Positions 25,497-34,798 of a DNA stretch of 64,000 bases are shown here, one piece after another. The notes beneath the pieces were generated by a model. It was given only the letters and a program-made list of their open reading frames with translations, searched no databases and was not told the DNA's origin. Source of the stretch: Chitinophaga sancti (lineage in GTDB: Bacteria > Bacteroidota > Bacteroidia > Chitinophagales > Chitinophagaceae). Position numbers and translations under genes: made by a program. Numbering within the stretch: the first letter of the stretch is position 1; each line of letters begins with the position of its first letter. Location of the stretch: the NCBI RefSeq assembly GCF_034087045.1, contig NZ_CP139247.1, positions 1,240,001-1,304,000 on the forward strand, written 5' to 3'.

Positions 25497-27632
25497 ATGC
25501 AGGCTACAAAAACTGGAAAGATCAATATTGCGCTGGTAGGGAATCCGAATAGTGGCAAAAGCTCGTTATTTAATGCTTTGACAGGACTGAACCAGAAGGT
25601 TGGTAATTTCCCGGGGGTTACTGTTGACAAGAAAACGGGTGCGGCCAACATCTCTGCCACCCTTCAGGCCAACATCATTGACCTGCCCGGTACCTATAGC
25701 CTTTATCCCAAAAGTGCAGATGAATTAGTAACGTACGATGTACTGGTAAATCCTCAGGGAGAGGAAATTCCGGACATTATCCTCATTATTGCCGATGCTT
25801 CCAATCTGAAACGTAACCTCCTCTTTTGTTCACAGATTATAGACCTGAAGATCCCCGTTATTATTGGCCTTACCATGATGGACATTGCCCGTAAGAAGGG
25901 TGTGGAAATCGATGAAGCTGGCCTGGAAAGAGAATTGGGGGTTCCAGTGGTATCTATCAACCCCCGCAAGAACAAGGGGATCCCGGAACTTAAAAAGATT
26001 ATAGAACTCGTAACCCGGGAAAAACAGACTGTTCCTCCCCGGGATTTTATAGATAGCCGTGCCCTGGCTCCTGAGCTGATTACCGATATCAAAAAGGTAG
26101 TACCGGTGAAGAGTGATTATGCTGCTATGCATATTGCCGTGAATCACAACGAACTGCACTTCCTGAACAAGGCACAAAAAGAAACCATTACCCAGGCTAT
26201 TCAGACCCATCAGTTTAATAAGACCAAGGTACAGGCGGATGAGATCATGCAACGCTATGCGCGTATCAAGCATATCATGCGCAACTCGGTAGTAGAGGCC
26301 GATCCTTTGCAAAAACAGTTACAAACAGAGAAGATCGACGATCTGCTCCTGCACCGTTTCTGGGGGTATGTGATCCTGCTTGGGATCATGGCCATCATGT
26401 TCCAGAGCATTTTCTGGCTGGCATCTTTTCCAATGGACTGGATTGAAGCTGGATTTGGCGCACTGAGTGGTTGGCTTTCTGACGTACTGCCACAGAATCA
26501 AATTTCCGACATCTTTATTAATGGTATCATCGCCGGTTTGGGTGGGATTGCGGTATTCGTACCACAGATCATGATCCTCTTTGGGTTCATCACCATTCTG
26601 GAAGATACCGGTTATATGGCCAGAATCAGCTTCCTCACCGATCGCCTGATGCGTCAGGTAGGTTTGAATGGAAAGTCTGTAATGCCGCTGATCAGTGGGG
26701 TGGCTTGTGCCGTACCTGCTATCATGGCAACCCGTAATATTGAAAACAGGAAAGAAAGGCTGATTACAATTCTGATCACACCACTCATGAGTTGCTCTGC
26801 CCGTCTGCCTATCTATACTGTGATGATTGCCCTTGTAATTCCTAACAAACCTGTACTAGGCATCCTCAATTTGCAGGGTGTGGTGATGATGGGGTTATAC
26901 CTGTTGGGCTTTGTAATGGCATTGATCATTGCAGCGATCCTGAAACTGTTTGTCAGGATAAAGGAAAAGAGCTACTTCATCATGGAACTGCCGGTATACC
27001 GTGCTCCCCGCTGGATGAATGTAGGAACGACTATGCTTCAGAAGGCAAAGATCTTTATTATGGATGCCGGTAAGGTGATCATGGTTATCTCCATTATCCT
27101 CTGGTTCCTGGCATCGTATGGACCTTCGAAAAAGATGGAGGCGGTCGCTACCAAATACGAACAACTAAAAGCAGCACAACCTGATAAAATTGAAGACCTG
27201 GATAGGGAAGAGGCCATGGAAAAACTGGCGAATTCCTATGCAGGAGGATTGGGCCATGCGATAGAACCTGCTATCCGTCCACTGGGTTTTGACTGGAAGA
27301 TCGGTATTGCATTGATCACTTCCTTTGCCGCCCGTGAGGTCTTTGTTGGTACTATGGCCACGTTGTATAGTGTGGGTGAATCAGAAGAAGACAATGATGC
27401 AACTTTAAGACAAAAGATGAGCGGTGCTACCTGGATAGATGGGCGACCAGTGTACACACTGGCGAGTGGTGTATCGCTGATGCTGTTCTATGCCTTTGCC
27501 ATGCAGTGTATGAGTACACTGGCGATTGTGAAGAGAGAAACCAAGTCGTGGAAGTTGCCCGCCATTCAGTTTGTATATATGACAGCGTTGGCTTACCTGA
27601 GTAGTTTGCTGGCATTCCAGCTGTTGAGTTAA
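25497..27632 (+). CDS. feoB: Ferrous iron transport protein B
   Basis: A 711-residue transporter with an N-terminal G domain and a C-terminal membrane core. G1 is GNPNSGKSS near residue 16, switch I text FPGVTVDKK follows, and G3 is DLPGTYS. The expected G4 NxxD is replaced by TMMD near residue 124. The membrane part holds two conserved Gate blocks, including GGIAVFVPQIMILFGFI and FAAREVFVGTMATLYSVG. A sequence AAGGA lies just upstream of the ATG. FeoA and FeoC are not adjacent. It moves Fe2+ across the inner membrane. Confidence 0.96.
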   Translation: MQATKTGKINIALVGNPNSGKSSLFNALTGLNQKVGNFPGVTVDKKTGAANISATLQANIIDLPGTYSLYPKSADELVTYDVLVNPQGEEIPDIILIIADASNLKRNLLFCSQIIDLKIPVIIGLTMMDIARKKGVEIDEAGLERELGVPVVSINPRKNKGIPELKKIIELVTREKQTVPPRDFIDSRALAPELITDIKKVVPVKSDYAAMHIAVNHNELHFLNKAQKETITQAIQTHQFNKTKVQADEIMQRYARIKHIMRNSVVEADPLQKQLQTEKIDDLLLHRFWGYVILLGIMAIMFQSIFWLASFPMDWIEAGFGALSGWLSDVLPQNQISDIFINGIIAGLGGIAVFVPQIMILFGFITILEDTGYMARISFLTDRLMRQVGLNGKSVMPLISGVACAVPAIMATRNIENRKERLITILITPLMSCSARLPIYTVMIALVIPNKPVLGILNLQGVVMMGLYLLGFVMALIIAAILKLFVRIKEKSYFIMELPVYRAPRWMNVGTTMLQKAKIFIMDAGKVIMVISIILWFLASYGPSKKMEAVATKYEQLKAAQPDKIEDLDREEAMEKLANSYAGGLGHAIEPAIRPLGFDWKIGIALITSFAAREVFVGTMATLYSVGESEEDNDATLRQKMSGATWIDGRPVYTLASGVSLMLFYAFAMQCMSTLAIVKRETKSWKLPAIQFVYMTALAYLSSLLAFQLLS

Positions 27633-27701
27633 TACTTTTTTCCGGCAGGGTGATAGCACGCAGTGAAATAGTTTATATTGCGAACTATCATCCAGCTGAT
27701 T

Positions 27702-28604
27702 ATGAAAACAACCATACTGTGTGCCCTGTTACTGACAGGTGTATTTGCAAAAGCGCAGACCAATATCGATTCTGTTCAACTCATTAAAGACATCCGTACT
27801 TTATCGTCCGATAAATTTGAAGGCCGCCGCACTGGCACCAGAGGCAGCCGGATGGCCCAGTTCTATCTCTTAGATCGTTTCAAACAATCTGGTTTACAAC
27901 CTTTTAATAAGACCTACGAGTATCCTTTTTATTTCAGAGAGGCAGACAAGCAGGTAATGGGTACCAATCTGTACGGCTATATCAAAGGCAAGTCAGATTC
28001 AATCATCGTCATCACCGCGCACTACGATCACTTAGGTATAAAGAAAGAGCAGGCAGGAAAAGACAGCATCTACAACGGTGCAGATGATAATGCTTCCGGA
28101 GTAGGTAGTTTGCTGGCGGTGCTGGGATATTTTAAAAAACATACGCCGCAGCATACGCTTATCTTTGCCGCTTTTGATGGTGAGGAAGAAGGGCTGAAAG
28201 GTGCAGCAGCTTTTCTGAAACAACCTCCTGTAGCAGCTAACCGCTTTATCCTGAATATAAATCTGGATATGGTAAGCCGGAATGATAAAAACGAACTGTA
28301 TGTATGTGGTGTGACGCCGTATCCTTTTTTGAAGACGTTTGTGGATGCAGCTGCAGCAAAATCCAGTGTTGTAAAACTAATAGCAGGGCACGATCATAAA
28401 GAAGATGGCGGTCAAAACTGGATCAGCCAGAGTGATCAATATGAATTCCATAAACAGAAGATCCCATTTTTATATTTCGGGGTAGAAGATCATCCTGACT
28501 ATCACCAGCCTGGTGATGAATTTGAGCATATTCAACCATCCTTTTATTATCAGGCTACAAATCACATCCTGAATGTGGTGTTGGCTGCAGACAAGGGGCT
28601 ATAA
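27702..28604 (+). CDS. Exported M28 family metallopeptidase
   Basis: A 300-residue protein with a signal sequence (MKTTILCALLLTGVFAKAQ) and an M28 aminopeptidase domain. Zinc-site motifs are ITAHYDHLG, GADDNASGVG and FAAFDGEEEGLKG; the last zinc ligand is probably in GVEDHPDYHQPGD. I chose ATG 27702, because the upstream ATG at 27678 adds residues before a good signal peptide. It follows feoB by 69 bases on the same strand. It likely degrades peptides in the periplasm or outside. Confidence 0.92.
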   Translation: MKTTILCALLLTGVFAKAQTNIDSVQLIKDIRTLSSDKFEGRRTGTRGSRMAQFYLLDRFKQSGLQPFNKTYEYPFYFREADKQVMGTNLYGYIKGKSDSIIVITAHYDHLGIKKEQAGKDSIYNGADDNASGVGSLLAVLGYFKKHTPQHTLIFAAFDGEEEGLKGAAAFLKQPPVAANRFILNINLDMVSRNDKNELYVCGVTPYPFLKTFVDAAAAKSSVVKLIAGHDHKEDGGQNWISQSDQYEFHKQKIPFLYFGVEDHPDYHQPGDEFEHIQPSFYYQATNHILNVVLAADKGL

Positions 28605-29189
28605 GTCTTTGAGCGAATCGGTGATGGCCTGTCGCCACCGATACTGTGCGGTATAGTTTTGTCCATGGCGGGTTTCATTGTCATAAGCTTTCTGTAACCG
28701 GTTCATTTCCCTGAAGAATTCGATGTATTCGTATTGGATCATGCTGTCGTAGTCATCGGCAGTGAGTGCCATATGTGTGACCTTTTTCCTGAACCGCATG
28801 GCCACCAGCCAGGTAATGTCGAAGTGCAGTTGTTCGTGTGCCAGGCTGTAATCATCTCTCACACCAGGAGTTACCCAGGAAGCACTTTTGATATGAAATG
28901 TCTGTAGCGTGAGGTTGATGTAGAGGGTATCTTTTTTTCGGATACTGCCTCCTTCGTAGGCAAAGCTGCTGTAGGATACGGCGCCGTTTTTTGGATGGGC
29001 GGGGGGAGTAGCCTGAAAATCGGCCCATTGCAACTTTCTATCAGATTGATAAAAGAGTGTATCAGATTGAGAATTCTCTGGCCTGCTGTCGGGTACAAAG
29101 ACAACTTTTATGATGGGGTTGGCACTCATCAGCGATCCCCAAAGGCAACAGGTACATATGATTTTACTGAGCACACAATAAAGGTACAT
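28599..29189 (-). CDS. Exported DUF922-like putative metalloprotease
   Basis: A 196-residue protein opening with a hydrophobic leader (MYLYCVLSKIICTCCLWGS). The middle has LQWADFQ then SYSSFAY, and a zinc signature HEQLHFDITWLVAMR, giving HExxH. This layout recalls the DUF922 group of secreted zinc-dependent proteins. The frame is open upstream to 29966, but that extension runs through paaA antisense, so I start at ATG 29189. The gene overlaps the M28 stop by 6 bases and is divergent from paaA with 36 bases between them. Confidence 0.75.
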   Translation of the reverse strand: MYLYCVLSKIICTCCLWGSLMSANPIIKVVFVPDSRPENSQSDTLFYQSDRKLQWADFQATPPAHPKNGAVSYSSFAYEGGSIRKKDTLYINLTLQTFHIKSASWVTPGVRDDYSLAHEQLHFDITWLVAMRFRKKVTHMALTADDYDSMIQYEYIEFFREMNRLQKAYDNETRHGQNYTAQYRWRQAITDSLKDL

Positions 29190-29225
29190 TTTTCGTAACT
29201 TACAGGTTACCAAAACAATCACACT

Positions 29226-30227
29226 ATGTACGGTGGTGGATACATCTTTGAAGAGCCGAAACGGCAACCCCAGTCTACCCAAGACCAGGACGACCCCGAA
29301 AAACTGGCCGCTTTTGAAAAGCGCATTGCTAACGGGGAAAAAATTGAACCCGGCGACTGGATGCCGGCCGAATATCGCAAGCAACTGATCCGGCTCATAG
29401 AACAGCACGCTCATTCCGAAATCATCGGCGCTCTGCCAGAAGGCACCTGGATCACCCGTGCTCCCGGTTTCAAGCGCAAACTCGCGCTCATCGCCAAGGT
29501 ACAGGATGAAATTGGCCATGGCCAATTGCTCTACAATGCAGCAGAGACCCTGGGCAAATCGAGGGAAGCGATGATCAACGACCTGCTCAGTGGCAAGTCT
29601 AAATACTCCAATGTATTTAATTATCCTGCTAAGACCTGGGCAGATGTGACTGTGATCGGTTTCCTGATCGATGCTGCGGCTATTGTGAACCAGGTGGCGA
29701 ATGCCAAAGGATCTTACGGCCCTTACTGCCGGGCACTGGAACGCATTTGTTATGAAGAGAGTTTTCACCTCAAGCAGGGACATGATGCTTTCATAGAACT
29801 GGCGACGGGTACCCCTGCGCAGAAAGCCATGCTGCAGGATGCGCTGAACCGCTGGTGGCAACCGATCATGCACTTTTTTGGCCCTCCGGACAAAGCTTCT
29901 AACCACAGTGAAAAGCTGATGCAATGGAAGGTAAAGATGGCCAGCAATGATGATATGCGTAATCAATTCCTGGATGCTTATGTTCCGAAGATATTAGAGT
30001 TGGGGATGACCCTGCCTGATCCATTATTGAAGAAGAACCCGGATACCGGCAAATGGGAGTATTCTGACCCGGACTGGGACCTGTTTTTCGAAGTGATCAA
30101 AGGGAATGGCCCTTGCAATAAAGAAAGACTGGACGTAAGAAAATGGGCGGAAGAAAATGGCCGCTGGATAAGAAAAGCCCTGATGCGACCAGAAGAAATG
30201 AAACGACAAACAGCCCCCGTAGCTTAA
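29226..30227 (+). CDS. paaA: 1,2-phenylacetyl-CoA epoxidase, catalytic subunit A
   Basis: A 333-residue ferritin-like diiron subunit. Metal-site helices include [30 protein letters not shown] and [15 protein letters not shown]. PaaA with PaaC and PaaB epoxidises phenylacetyl-CoA during aerobic phenylacetate breakdown. It begins the paaABCD operon; the next gene starts 21 bases later. An N-terminal extension relative to E. coli PaaA is visible. A weak -7 element (TACATTTT) lies about 35 bases before the ATG. Confidence 0.96.
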   Translation: MYGGGYIFEEPKRQPQSTQDQDDPEKLAAFEKRIANGEKIEPGDWMPAEYRKQLIRLIEQHAHSEIIGALPEGTWITRAPGFKRKLALIAKVQDEIGHGQLLYNAAETLGKSREAMINDLLSGKSKYSNVFNYPAKTWADVTVIGFLIDAAAIVNQVANAKGSYGPYCRALERICYEESFHLKQGHDAFIELATGTPAQKAMLQDALNRWWQPIMHFFGPPDKASNHSEKLMQWKVKMASNDDMRNQFLDAYVPKILELGMTLPDPLLKKNPDTGKWEYSDPDWDLFFEVIKGNGPCNKERLDVRKWAEENGRWIRKALMRPEEMKRQTAPVA

Positions 30228-30248
30228 CAAGTATTTTTTTTCACGATT

Positions 30249-30614
30249 ATGACTGACTCACTAGATCCACGTGTCAACCGGCTCCGGTTGAATAATATTG
30301 ACGCCCCCTTTACCATAGAAGAAGGAGAAAACTGGCTGGCCTATGAAGTATTTCATCAGGAAAAACGTGGTGCGCACCACGAACATGTTGGGTGTGTACA
30401 TGCGCCAGATCCGCAGATGGCTCTCATCTTCGCCAAAGAACAGTTTGGCAGAAGGAAGAAATGCGTGAACCTATGGGTGGTACGCAGTGCCGACATCCTG
30501 GCTTTCGACCTGGAAGACGAAGACATGTTTGCCAACAATATGGAAAAGACCTACCGCGACGCCAGCGGATTCAAGGTGATGGAAAAGATCAATAAGTTCA
30601 AAGGTAAGCCCTGA
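30249..30614 (+). CDS. paaB: 1,2-phenylacetyl-CoA epoxidase subunit B
   Basis: A 121-residue small subunit of the epoxidase. Conserved text includes YEVFHQEKRGAHHEHVGCVH and ALIFAKEQFGRRKKCVNLWVV. It bridges the PaaA-PaaC oligomer and has no known catalytic residues. It is followed after 5 bases by paaC. Confidence 0.96.
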   Translation: MTDSLDPRVNRLRLNNIDAPFTIEEGENWLAYEVFHQEKRGAHHEHVGCVHAPDPQMALIFAKEQFGRRKKCVNLWVVRSADILAFDLEDEDMFANNMEKTYRDASGFKVMEKINKFKGKP

Positions 30615-30619
30615 CAATA

Positions 30620-31363
30620 ATGGAACACTTAATAAAAGAATTCGTCACCAAAATGGCTGACGACGCCCTGATACTGGGCCACCGTAACTCAGAATGGACG
30701 GGGCTGGGTCCTGTAATGGAAGAAGATATTGCCTTCTCTTCTATGGCACAGGATAAGATCGGACATGCCTGGGCGCTTTATCGCATCCTGCAGGACATGC
30801 CGGGAGGTCAGGATCCGGACCAGTTTGCATTTCTCCGGCGGGAGAATGAGTACAAATGCTGCCATCTCACAGAAATGCCAATCGGCACATATGAATTCAG
30901 TCTGGTGCGGCATTTTCTTTTCGACCATGCAGAAACAGTGCGATACAATAGTTTGCTGGAAAGCAAATTTGTACCCTTGCAACAGCTGGCTAAAAAGGTA
31001 AGAGGAGAACTGAAATACCATACCCTGCACGCAGATGCCTGGATGCTACAGCTTGGCAGAGGAGGTCAGGAAAGTCATGGGAAAATGCAGGCGGCGCTGG
31101 ATAATTGTTTTCCGCTGGCCTGTGGCATTTTTGAACCAGGACCGGATGATGCACAATTGAGTGACATATATCCTGGCGAGCAGGCTCTTTATGACCGTTG
31201 GTTAGATAATATTTACCCAATCCTTACAAAAGCAGCCCTGAATCTACCAGAAAAAGTAACACCAGCTTATGGAGGCAGATATGGTGAGCATACAACACAT
31301 CTTCACTCCTTACTGGAAGAGATGGGCGAAGTATTCAGACAGGATCCCGCAGCTGCCTGGTGA
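30620..31363 (+). CDS. paaC: 1,2-phenylacetyl-CoA epoxidase subunit C
   Basis: A 247-residue structural ferritin-like subunit that pairs with PaaA. Motifs are DDALILGHRNSEWTG, GPVMEEDIAFSSMAQDKIGH and RGELKYHTLHADAW. It aids CoA binding and lacks the full diiron site. paaD follows 13 bases after its stop. Confidence 0.95.
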   Translation: MEHLIKEFVTKMADDALILGHRNSEWTGLGPVMEEDIAFSSMAQDKIGHAWALYRILQDMPGGQDPDQFAFLRRENEYKCCHLTEMPIGTYEFSLVRHFLFDHAETVRYNSLLESKFVPLQQLAKKVRGELKYHTLHADAWMLQLGRGGQESHGKMQAALDNCFPLACGIFEPGPDDAQLSDIYPGEQALYDRWLDNIYPILTKAALNLPEKVTPAYGGRYGEHTTHLHSLLEEMGEVFRQDPAAAW

Positions 31364-31376
31364 CCTTTTTAACCTG

Positions 31377-31865
31377 ATGTATATGGATATGATCAAGATC
31401 ATTTATAAATCTTTGGAGAAGGTCATGGACCCGGAAATCCCTGTATTGAATGTATTGGAAATGGGAATGATCACAGATGTACAACAGGACGAAACAGGAA
31501 TTCATATAAAAATGATCCCTACTTTTTCTGCCTGTCCGGCTATATCTGTGATCAAGCAAACGATCAGCGATACAGTGAGTAAGGATTTGCAACTGCCGGT
31601 AGAAGTCACCGTAGATCCTGCTATACAATGGAATAGCAACAGACTGACCGAGACGGCGAAGGAAAAACTACGTGGATTTGGCATAGCGGCACCGCCTGTA
31701 CATAAGGGTGAAATAGAATCCGATATGCTGCTGCATGTAACCTGTCCTCACTGTGGAAGTGAGAATACATTCATGCGTTCTCCCTTCGGAGCGACCCTGT
31801 GCAGGGCCATGCATTTCTGCCGTCAATGTGGGATGATGTTTGAACAGTTTAAGCCCCTTACCTGA
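31377..31865 (+). CDS. paaD: Phenylacetate-CoA epoxidase maturation protein
   Basis: A 162-residue protein with an N-terminal MIP18/DUF59-type domain (KVMDPEIPVLNVLEMGMI) and a C-terminal zinc-type pair of CxxC (CPHCGS and CRQCG). It is thought to mature the Fe-S part of the epoxidase system. I chose ATG 31377; an earlier ATG lies inside paaC, and 31383 is nearly as good. The usual next gene paaE, encoding the reductase, is absent; nadD follows instead. Confidence 0.9.
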   Translation: MYMDMIKIIYKSLEKVMDPEIPVLNVLEMGMITDVQQDETGIHIKMIPTFSACPAISVIKQTISDTVSKDLQLPVEVTVDPAIQWNSNRLTETAKEKLRGFGIAAPPVHKGEIESDMLLHVTCPHCGSENTFMRSPFGATLCRAMHFCRQCGMMFEQFKPLT

Positions 31866-31911
31866 TTTTTCCTCATATTTATTTACTTTCACGCTTCAAA
31901 AAGCAAGGGGC

Positions 31912-32481
31912 ATGAAGATAGGCTTGTATTTTGGATCCTTTAATCCTATACATACCGGTCATATGATCATCGCGAATTTCGTGGCATATCATACGGATCT
32001 GGACAAAGTGTGGCTAGTCGTTTCTCCACAAAATCCATTAAAACCATCGGCATCATTACTCAATGAACATAACCGTTTTCATCTGGTAGAACTGGCCATA
32101 CAGGATGAGCCAAAGCTCAGGGCCAGTAACATAGAATTCTCATTGCCAAGACCATCATTTACTGTTGATACATTAGCATACCTGACTGAGAAGTTTCCGA
32201 CACAGGAGTTTGCGATCATTATGGGAAGTGACAGTTTTCAGAACATTTCCCGCTGGCGCAACTATCAGCACATAGTGAGGAACTATCCAATCTATGTGTA
32301 CAAACGGCCCGGGCATGAGGTGACAGAGACACATGGCGCCACAGTAAAAATACTGGAAGCGCCTATGCTGGATATATCAGCCACTGATATCAGGAATTGG
32401 ATAAAAGAAGGAAAATCAATCCGCTACATGGTACCAGACAACGTAGCGGCATATATTGCAGCCAATAACTACTACAAGTAA
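31912..32481 (+). CDS. nadD: Nicotinate-nucleotide adenylyltransferase
   Basis: A 189-residue nucleotidyltransferase making deamido-NAD. The N-terminus MKIGLYFGSFNPIHTGHM holds the HxGH site, and the C-terminal ISATDIRNWIKEGKSIRYMVPD holds the ISxTxxR site. A good ribosome site (AGGGG) precedes ATG 31912. It stands 46 bases after paaD and converges with the AI-2E-type permease gene. Confidence 0.97.
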   Translation: MKIGLYFGSFNPIHTGHMIIANFVAYHTDLDKVWLVVSPQNPLKPSASLLNEHNRFHLVELAIQDEPKLRASNIEFSLPRPSFTVDTLAYLTEKFPTQEFAIIMGSDSFQNISRWRNYQHIVRNYPIYVYKRPGHEVTETHGATVKILEAPMLDISATDIRNWIKEGKSIRYMVPDNVAAYIAANNYYK

Positions 32482-33516
32482 TTACTTTTCTATCCTTACT
32501 TCCCGCTTCTTTACGAGGAATTCATTTGAATAGATCTCCAGCAGCAGGATGAACATAGATATCAACAGTGGTCCGAAGATCAGTCCTATAAACCCGAAGA
32601 GGTTCACGCCAACCAGCACACCGAATATGGTAATCATAGGGTGTACATCACCAATCTTTTTAGCCAGTACAAATCTGAAGATATTATCTGACGTACCTAC
32701 TACGGCAAATCCGTAGGCGAGTACGGCAATTCCCTGCCAGGTACTGCCTATGCCCAGGAGGTATATGCCCATGGGAACATATACGGCAGCGGCGCCTACT
32801 ACAGGCAGCATAGAAGTACAACAGGTGACAGCAAACCAAAATATTGGTTCGGGTACCTGGAAAATAAAGTAGCCGATCAGGGAGACGATACCCTGTATGA
32901 TAGCAATGAGGGGAATTCCCACCGCATTGGCAATCACCAGTTTGCGGAATTCTGAGCCCAGTCGGAGTACGTTTTCATCTTTTAGCGGAATATATTCGTA
33001 GAGGTACGCTTCCATTTCCCTGCCGGATACCAGCATGAAATATAAAATAAAATACAGGATAGCGATCGTTGTAAGCGTATTGAAGGTGGCGCCCAGCAGG
33101 CGGGGGAGAACAGCGGTCAAATAGCCCTGCAGTTGTTCCAGTTTTACCTGCGAAAGCACATCTATTTTGGTAGCACCATTTATTCGTTCATTGAGCGATT
33201 TGAGGCCAGCGATGAGTTCTGATGTGTGTTCAATGGCATAGGTTACTTTGTCAGTGAGCATGTTGATCATCAGCCCTACTGGCAGTAAGAAGATGATAAA
33301 GGAAAGGATCATTAACATGGCAGCGGCCAGCGGTTTTTTCCAGTGGCGCTTTTCAACCAGTCTGAACATGTAATTGCGGGAGATCACATAGAGTGTGATG
33401 GCGCCAAGGAAGCCGGGGAAAAATGAATACAGCTCCATAAAAAGGAGGGAAGCCAGCAAAACGATGATAAGCAGGAAACAGATCTGTTTCAGGCGTTCGT
33501 TGTCAATGACGCTCAT
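32482..33516 (-). CDS. AI-2E family permease
   Basis: A 344-residue membrane protein with seven to eight hydrophobic segments, ending in FGVLVGVNLFGFIGLIFGPLL, the conserved C-terminus of the AI-2E/PerM family. Members export autoinducer-2 or exchange ions such as Na+/H+; the role here is unknown. Its stop abuts that of nadD. Confidence 0.88.
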   Translation of the reverse strand: MSVIDNERLKQICFLLIIVLLASLLFMELYSFFPGFLGAITLYVISRNYMFRLVEKRHWKKPLAAAMLMILSFIIFLLPVGLMINMLTDKVTYAIEHTSELIAGLKSLNERINGATKIDVLSQVKLEQLQGYLTAVLPRLLGATFNTLTTIAILYFILYFMLVSGREMEAYLYEYIPLKDENVLRLGSEFRKLVIANAVGIPLIAIIQGIVSLIGYFIFQVPEPIFWFAVTCCTSMLPVVGAAAVYVPMGIYLLGIGSTWQGIAVLAYGFAVVGTSDNIFRFVLAKKIGDVHPMITIFGVLVGVNLFGFIGLIFGPLLISMFILLLEIYSNEFLVKKREVRIEK

Positions 33517-33742
33517 AAGGTTGATAAGTTAAATGTAATAGAAGGTGATACAAAAAGAATACCGTTCGCAACCATTTTGTTCATTTAGAAACATGTGGTT
33601 TTAGCAATAGCCGATCAACCATCCCCGCAGCATTATTTTTTTAACATGTATTTTTCCTTAATTTTTAATTCTTGGAATAGTGTTTGTACCTGTCATATTC
33701 CAAATATGTTAATCTAATTACTCACCTTAAAAACCAAAAATT

Positions 33743-33940
33743 ATGGCAAGCAACGGATCAAAAGCAGTTGTATCATTCATTGTTGGCGCAGCAGTAGGTG
33801 TTGCGGTTGGTTATTTTCTGAATTCTGACAAGAAAGATGAAATAGTAGACAAGCTGAAATATCAGGCAGACAAACTGAAAGATAAACTGAAGAAGAAAAA
33901 GGAGCAATATGAGGATGCCCTTGAAAATGAGCTGGCTTAA
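33743..33940 (+). CDS. YtxH-like small membrane-anchored protein
   Basis: A 65-residue protein with one membrane segment containing a Gly/Val-rich stretch (GAAVGVAVGYFL), then a Lys- and Glu-rich coiled coil. This is the YtxH layout, seen in stress-induced envelope proteins. It starts a three-gene run with 26- and 28-base gaps to the next two genes. Confidence 0.85.
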   Translation: MASNGSKAVVSFIVGAAVGVAVGYFLNSDKKDEIVDKLKYQADKLKDKLKKKKEQYEDALENELA

Positions 33941-33966
33941 TCCCTTATTGCACTAAAATCATTTGC

Positions 33967-34398
33967 ATGGAAGATAATTTCAGCAACTATTTTAACCAGA
34001 CAGGCAAGGTTGCCAAAGAATATCTGGAAACCCGTCTGGACCTCATTAAGCTCCAGGCAGCAGGAAAGCTATCAAAGGCCCTCGGGCTTTTTTTCTCTTT
34101 GATACTGGCTTTCCTGCTGTTCTTTTTTGTTGTCGTATTTCTTGGAATGGTACTGGGCTTCTGGATAGGAGAATTGACCAATAGTTATACAATTGGATTT
34201 TCTTGTTCCGCAGGGCTTTTCATCTTTTTACTCCTGATCCTCTTATGGTTTCGCGTACCGCTTATTCAGCGTCCGCTTTCTAATATGCTGATCAAAGAAT
34301 TAGTGAGTGAAATGGAGATGGATGGCAAAGAAGAGGCAGAACTGGAAAAGGAATTGGACAAAATGGAGGAGGAAGATGAATATCATGAGCAGTTATAA
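33967..34398 (+). CDS. Phage holin superfamily (DUF1469-like) membrane protein
   Basis: A 143-residue protein with two hydrophobic segments at about residues 43-65 and 77-98 and an acidic coiled C-terminus. The N-terminal ETRLDLIKLQAAGKLSKALG fits PF07332-type proteins, often found next to YtxH. A true holin role is not implied. It is probably an inner-membrane stress protein. Confidence 0.82.
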   Translation: MEDNFSNYFNQTGKVAKEYLETRLDLIKLQAAGKLSKALGLFFSLILAFLLFFFVVVFLGMVLGFWIGELTNSYTIGFSCSAGLFIFLLLILLWFRVPLIQRPLSNMLIKELVSEMEMDGKEEAELEKELDKMEEEDEYHEQL

Positions 34399-34426
34399 TT
34401 TAACCATCATGAAAAAATAATTACAC

Positions 34427-34798
34427 ATGCCCAAGGTGAAGATCACCAACTCAACCACACTACAAAGTGAGATCCTGAGATTAAGAAGAAAATCCCGTGC
34501 GCTGGAAAATGAGCTGGGAGACCGCGTAGAATATTTCAAAGGCAATTATGGCAAGATGGCCCTCAATTCAGTCATTCCCGGTAGTGCGAAGCATTCGGGT
34601 TGGATGGGTATTGCAGGCAAGGTAGCGAAATTAGCCTGGCAAAGTAGCAATGCCAAATCATTCGCTACCAATGCCCTGATGACTGCATTAGAATTTATTG
34701 GTGTCAGATTGGGTATCAATCTCTTTGATAAATTCCGTAAGAGCAGAAGTAAAAAGAAGAAAGCCAAGATGGCGGCTACACCTTCCGAAGAAGATTAG
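34427..34798 (+). CDS. Conserved protein of the YtxH island, function unknown
   Basis: A 123-residue basic protein with an N-terminal coiled-coil (EILRLRRKSRALENEL), a hydrophobic middle stretch near residues 75-100 and a Lys-rich tail (KSRSKKKKAK). It is the third gene of the YtxH/holin-like run and likely works with these at the membrane. It overlaps the radical SAM gene stop by 4 bases. I do not recognise a family. Confidence 0.7.
   Translation: MPKVKITNSTTLQSEILRLRRKSRALENELGDRVEYFKGNYGKMALNSVIPGSAKHSGWMGIAGKVAKLAWQSSNAKSFATNALMTALEFIGVRLGINLFDKFRKSRSKKKKAKMAATPSEED

Noticed and set aside
29190..29966. N-terminal extension of the minus-strand HEQLH protein frame
   Set aside because: The extension is antisense to paaA; a good signal-like start exists at 29189.
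33967..34398. Possible prophage remnant, from the holin-family call
   Set aside because: The PF07332-type family is common in bacterial envelopes beside YtxH, and no other phage gene is near.
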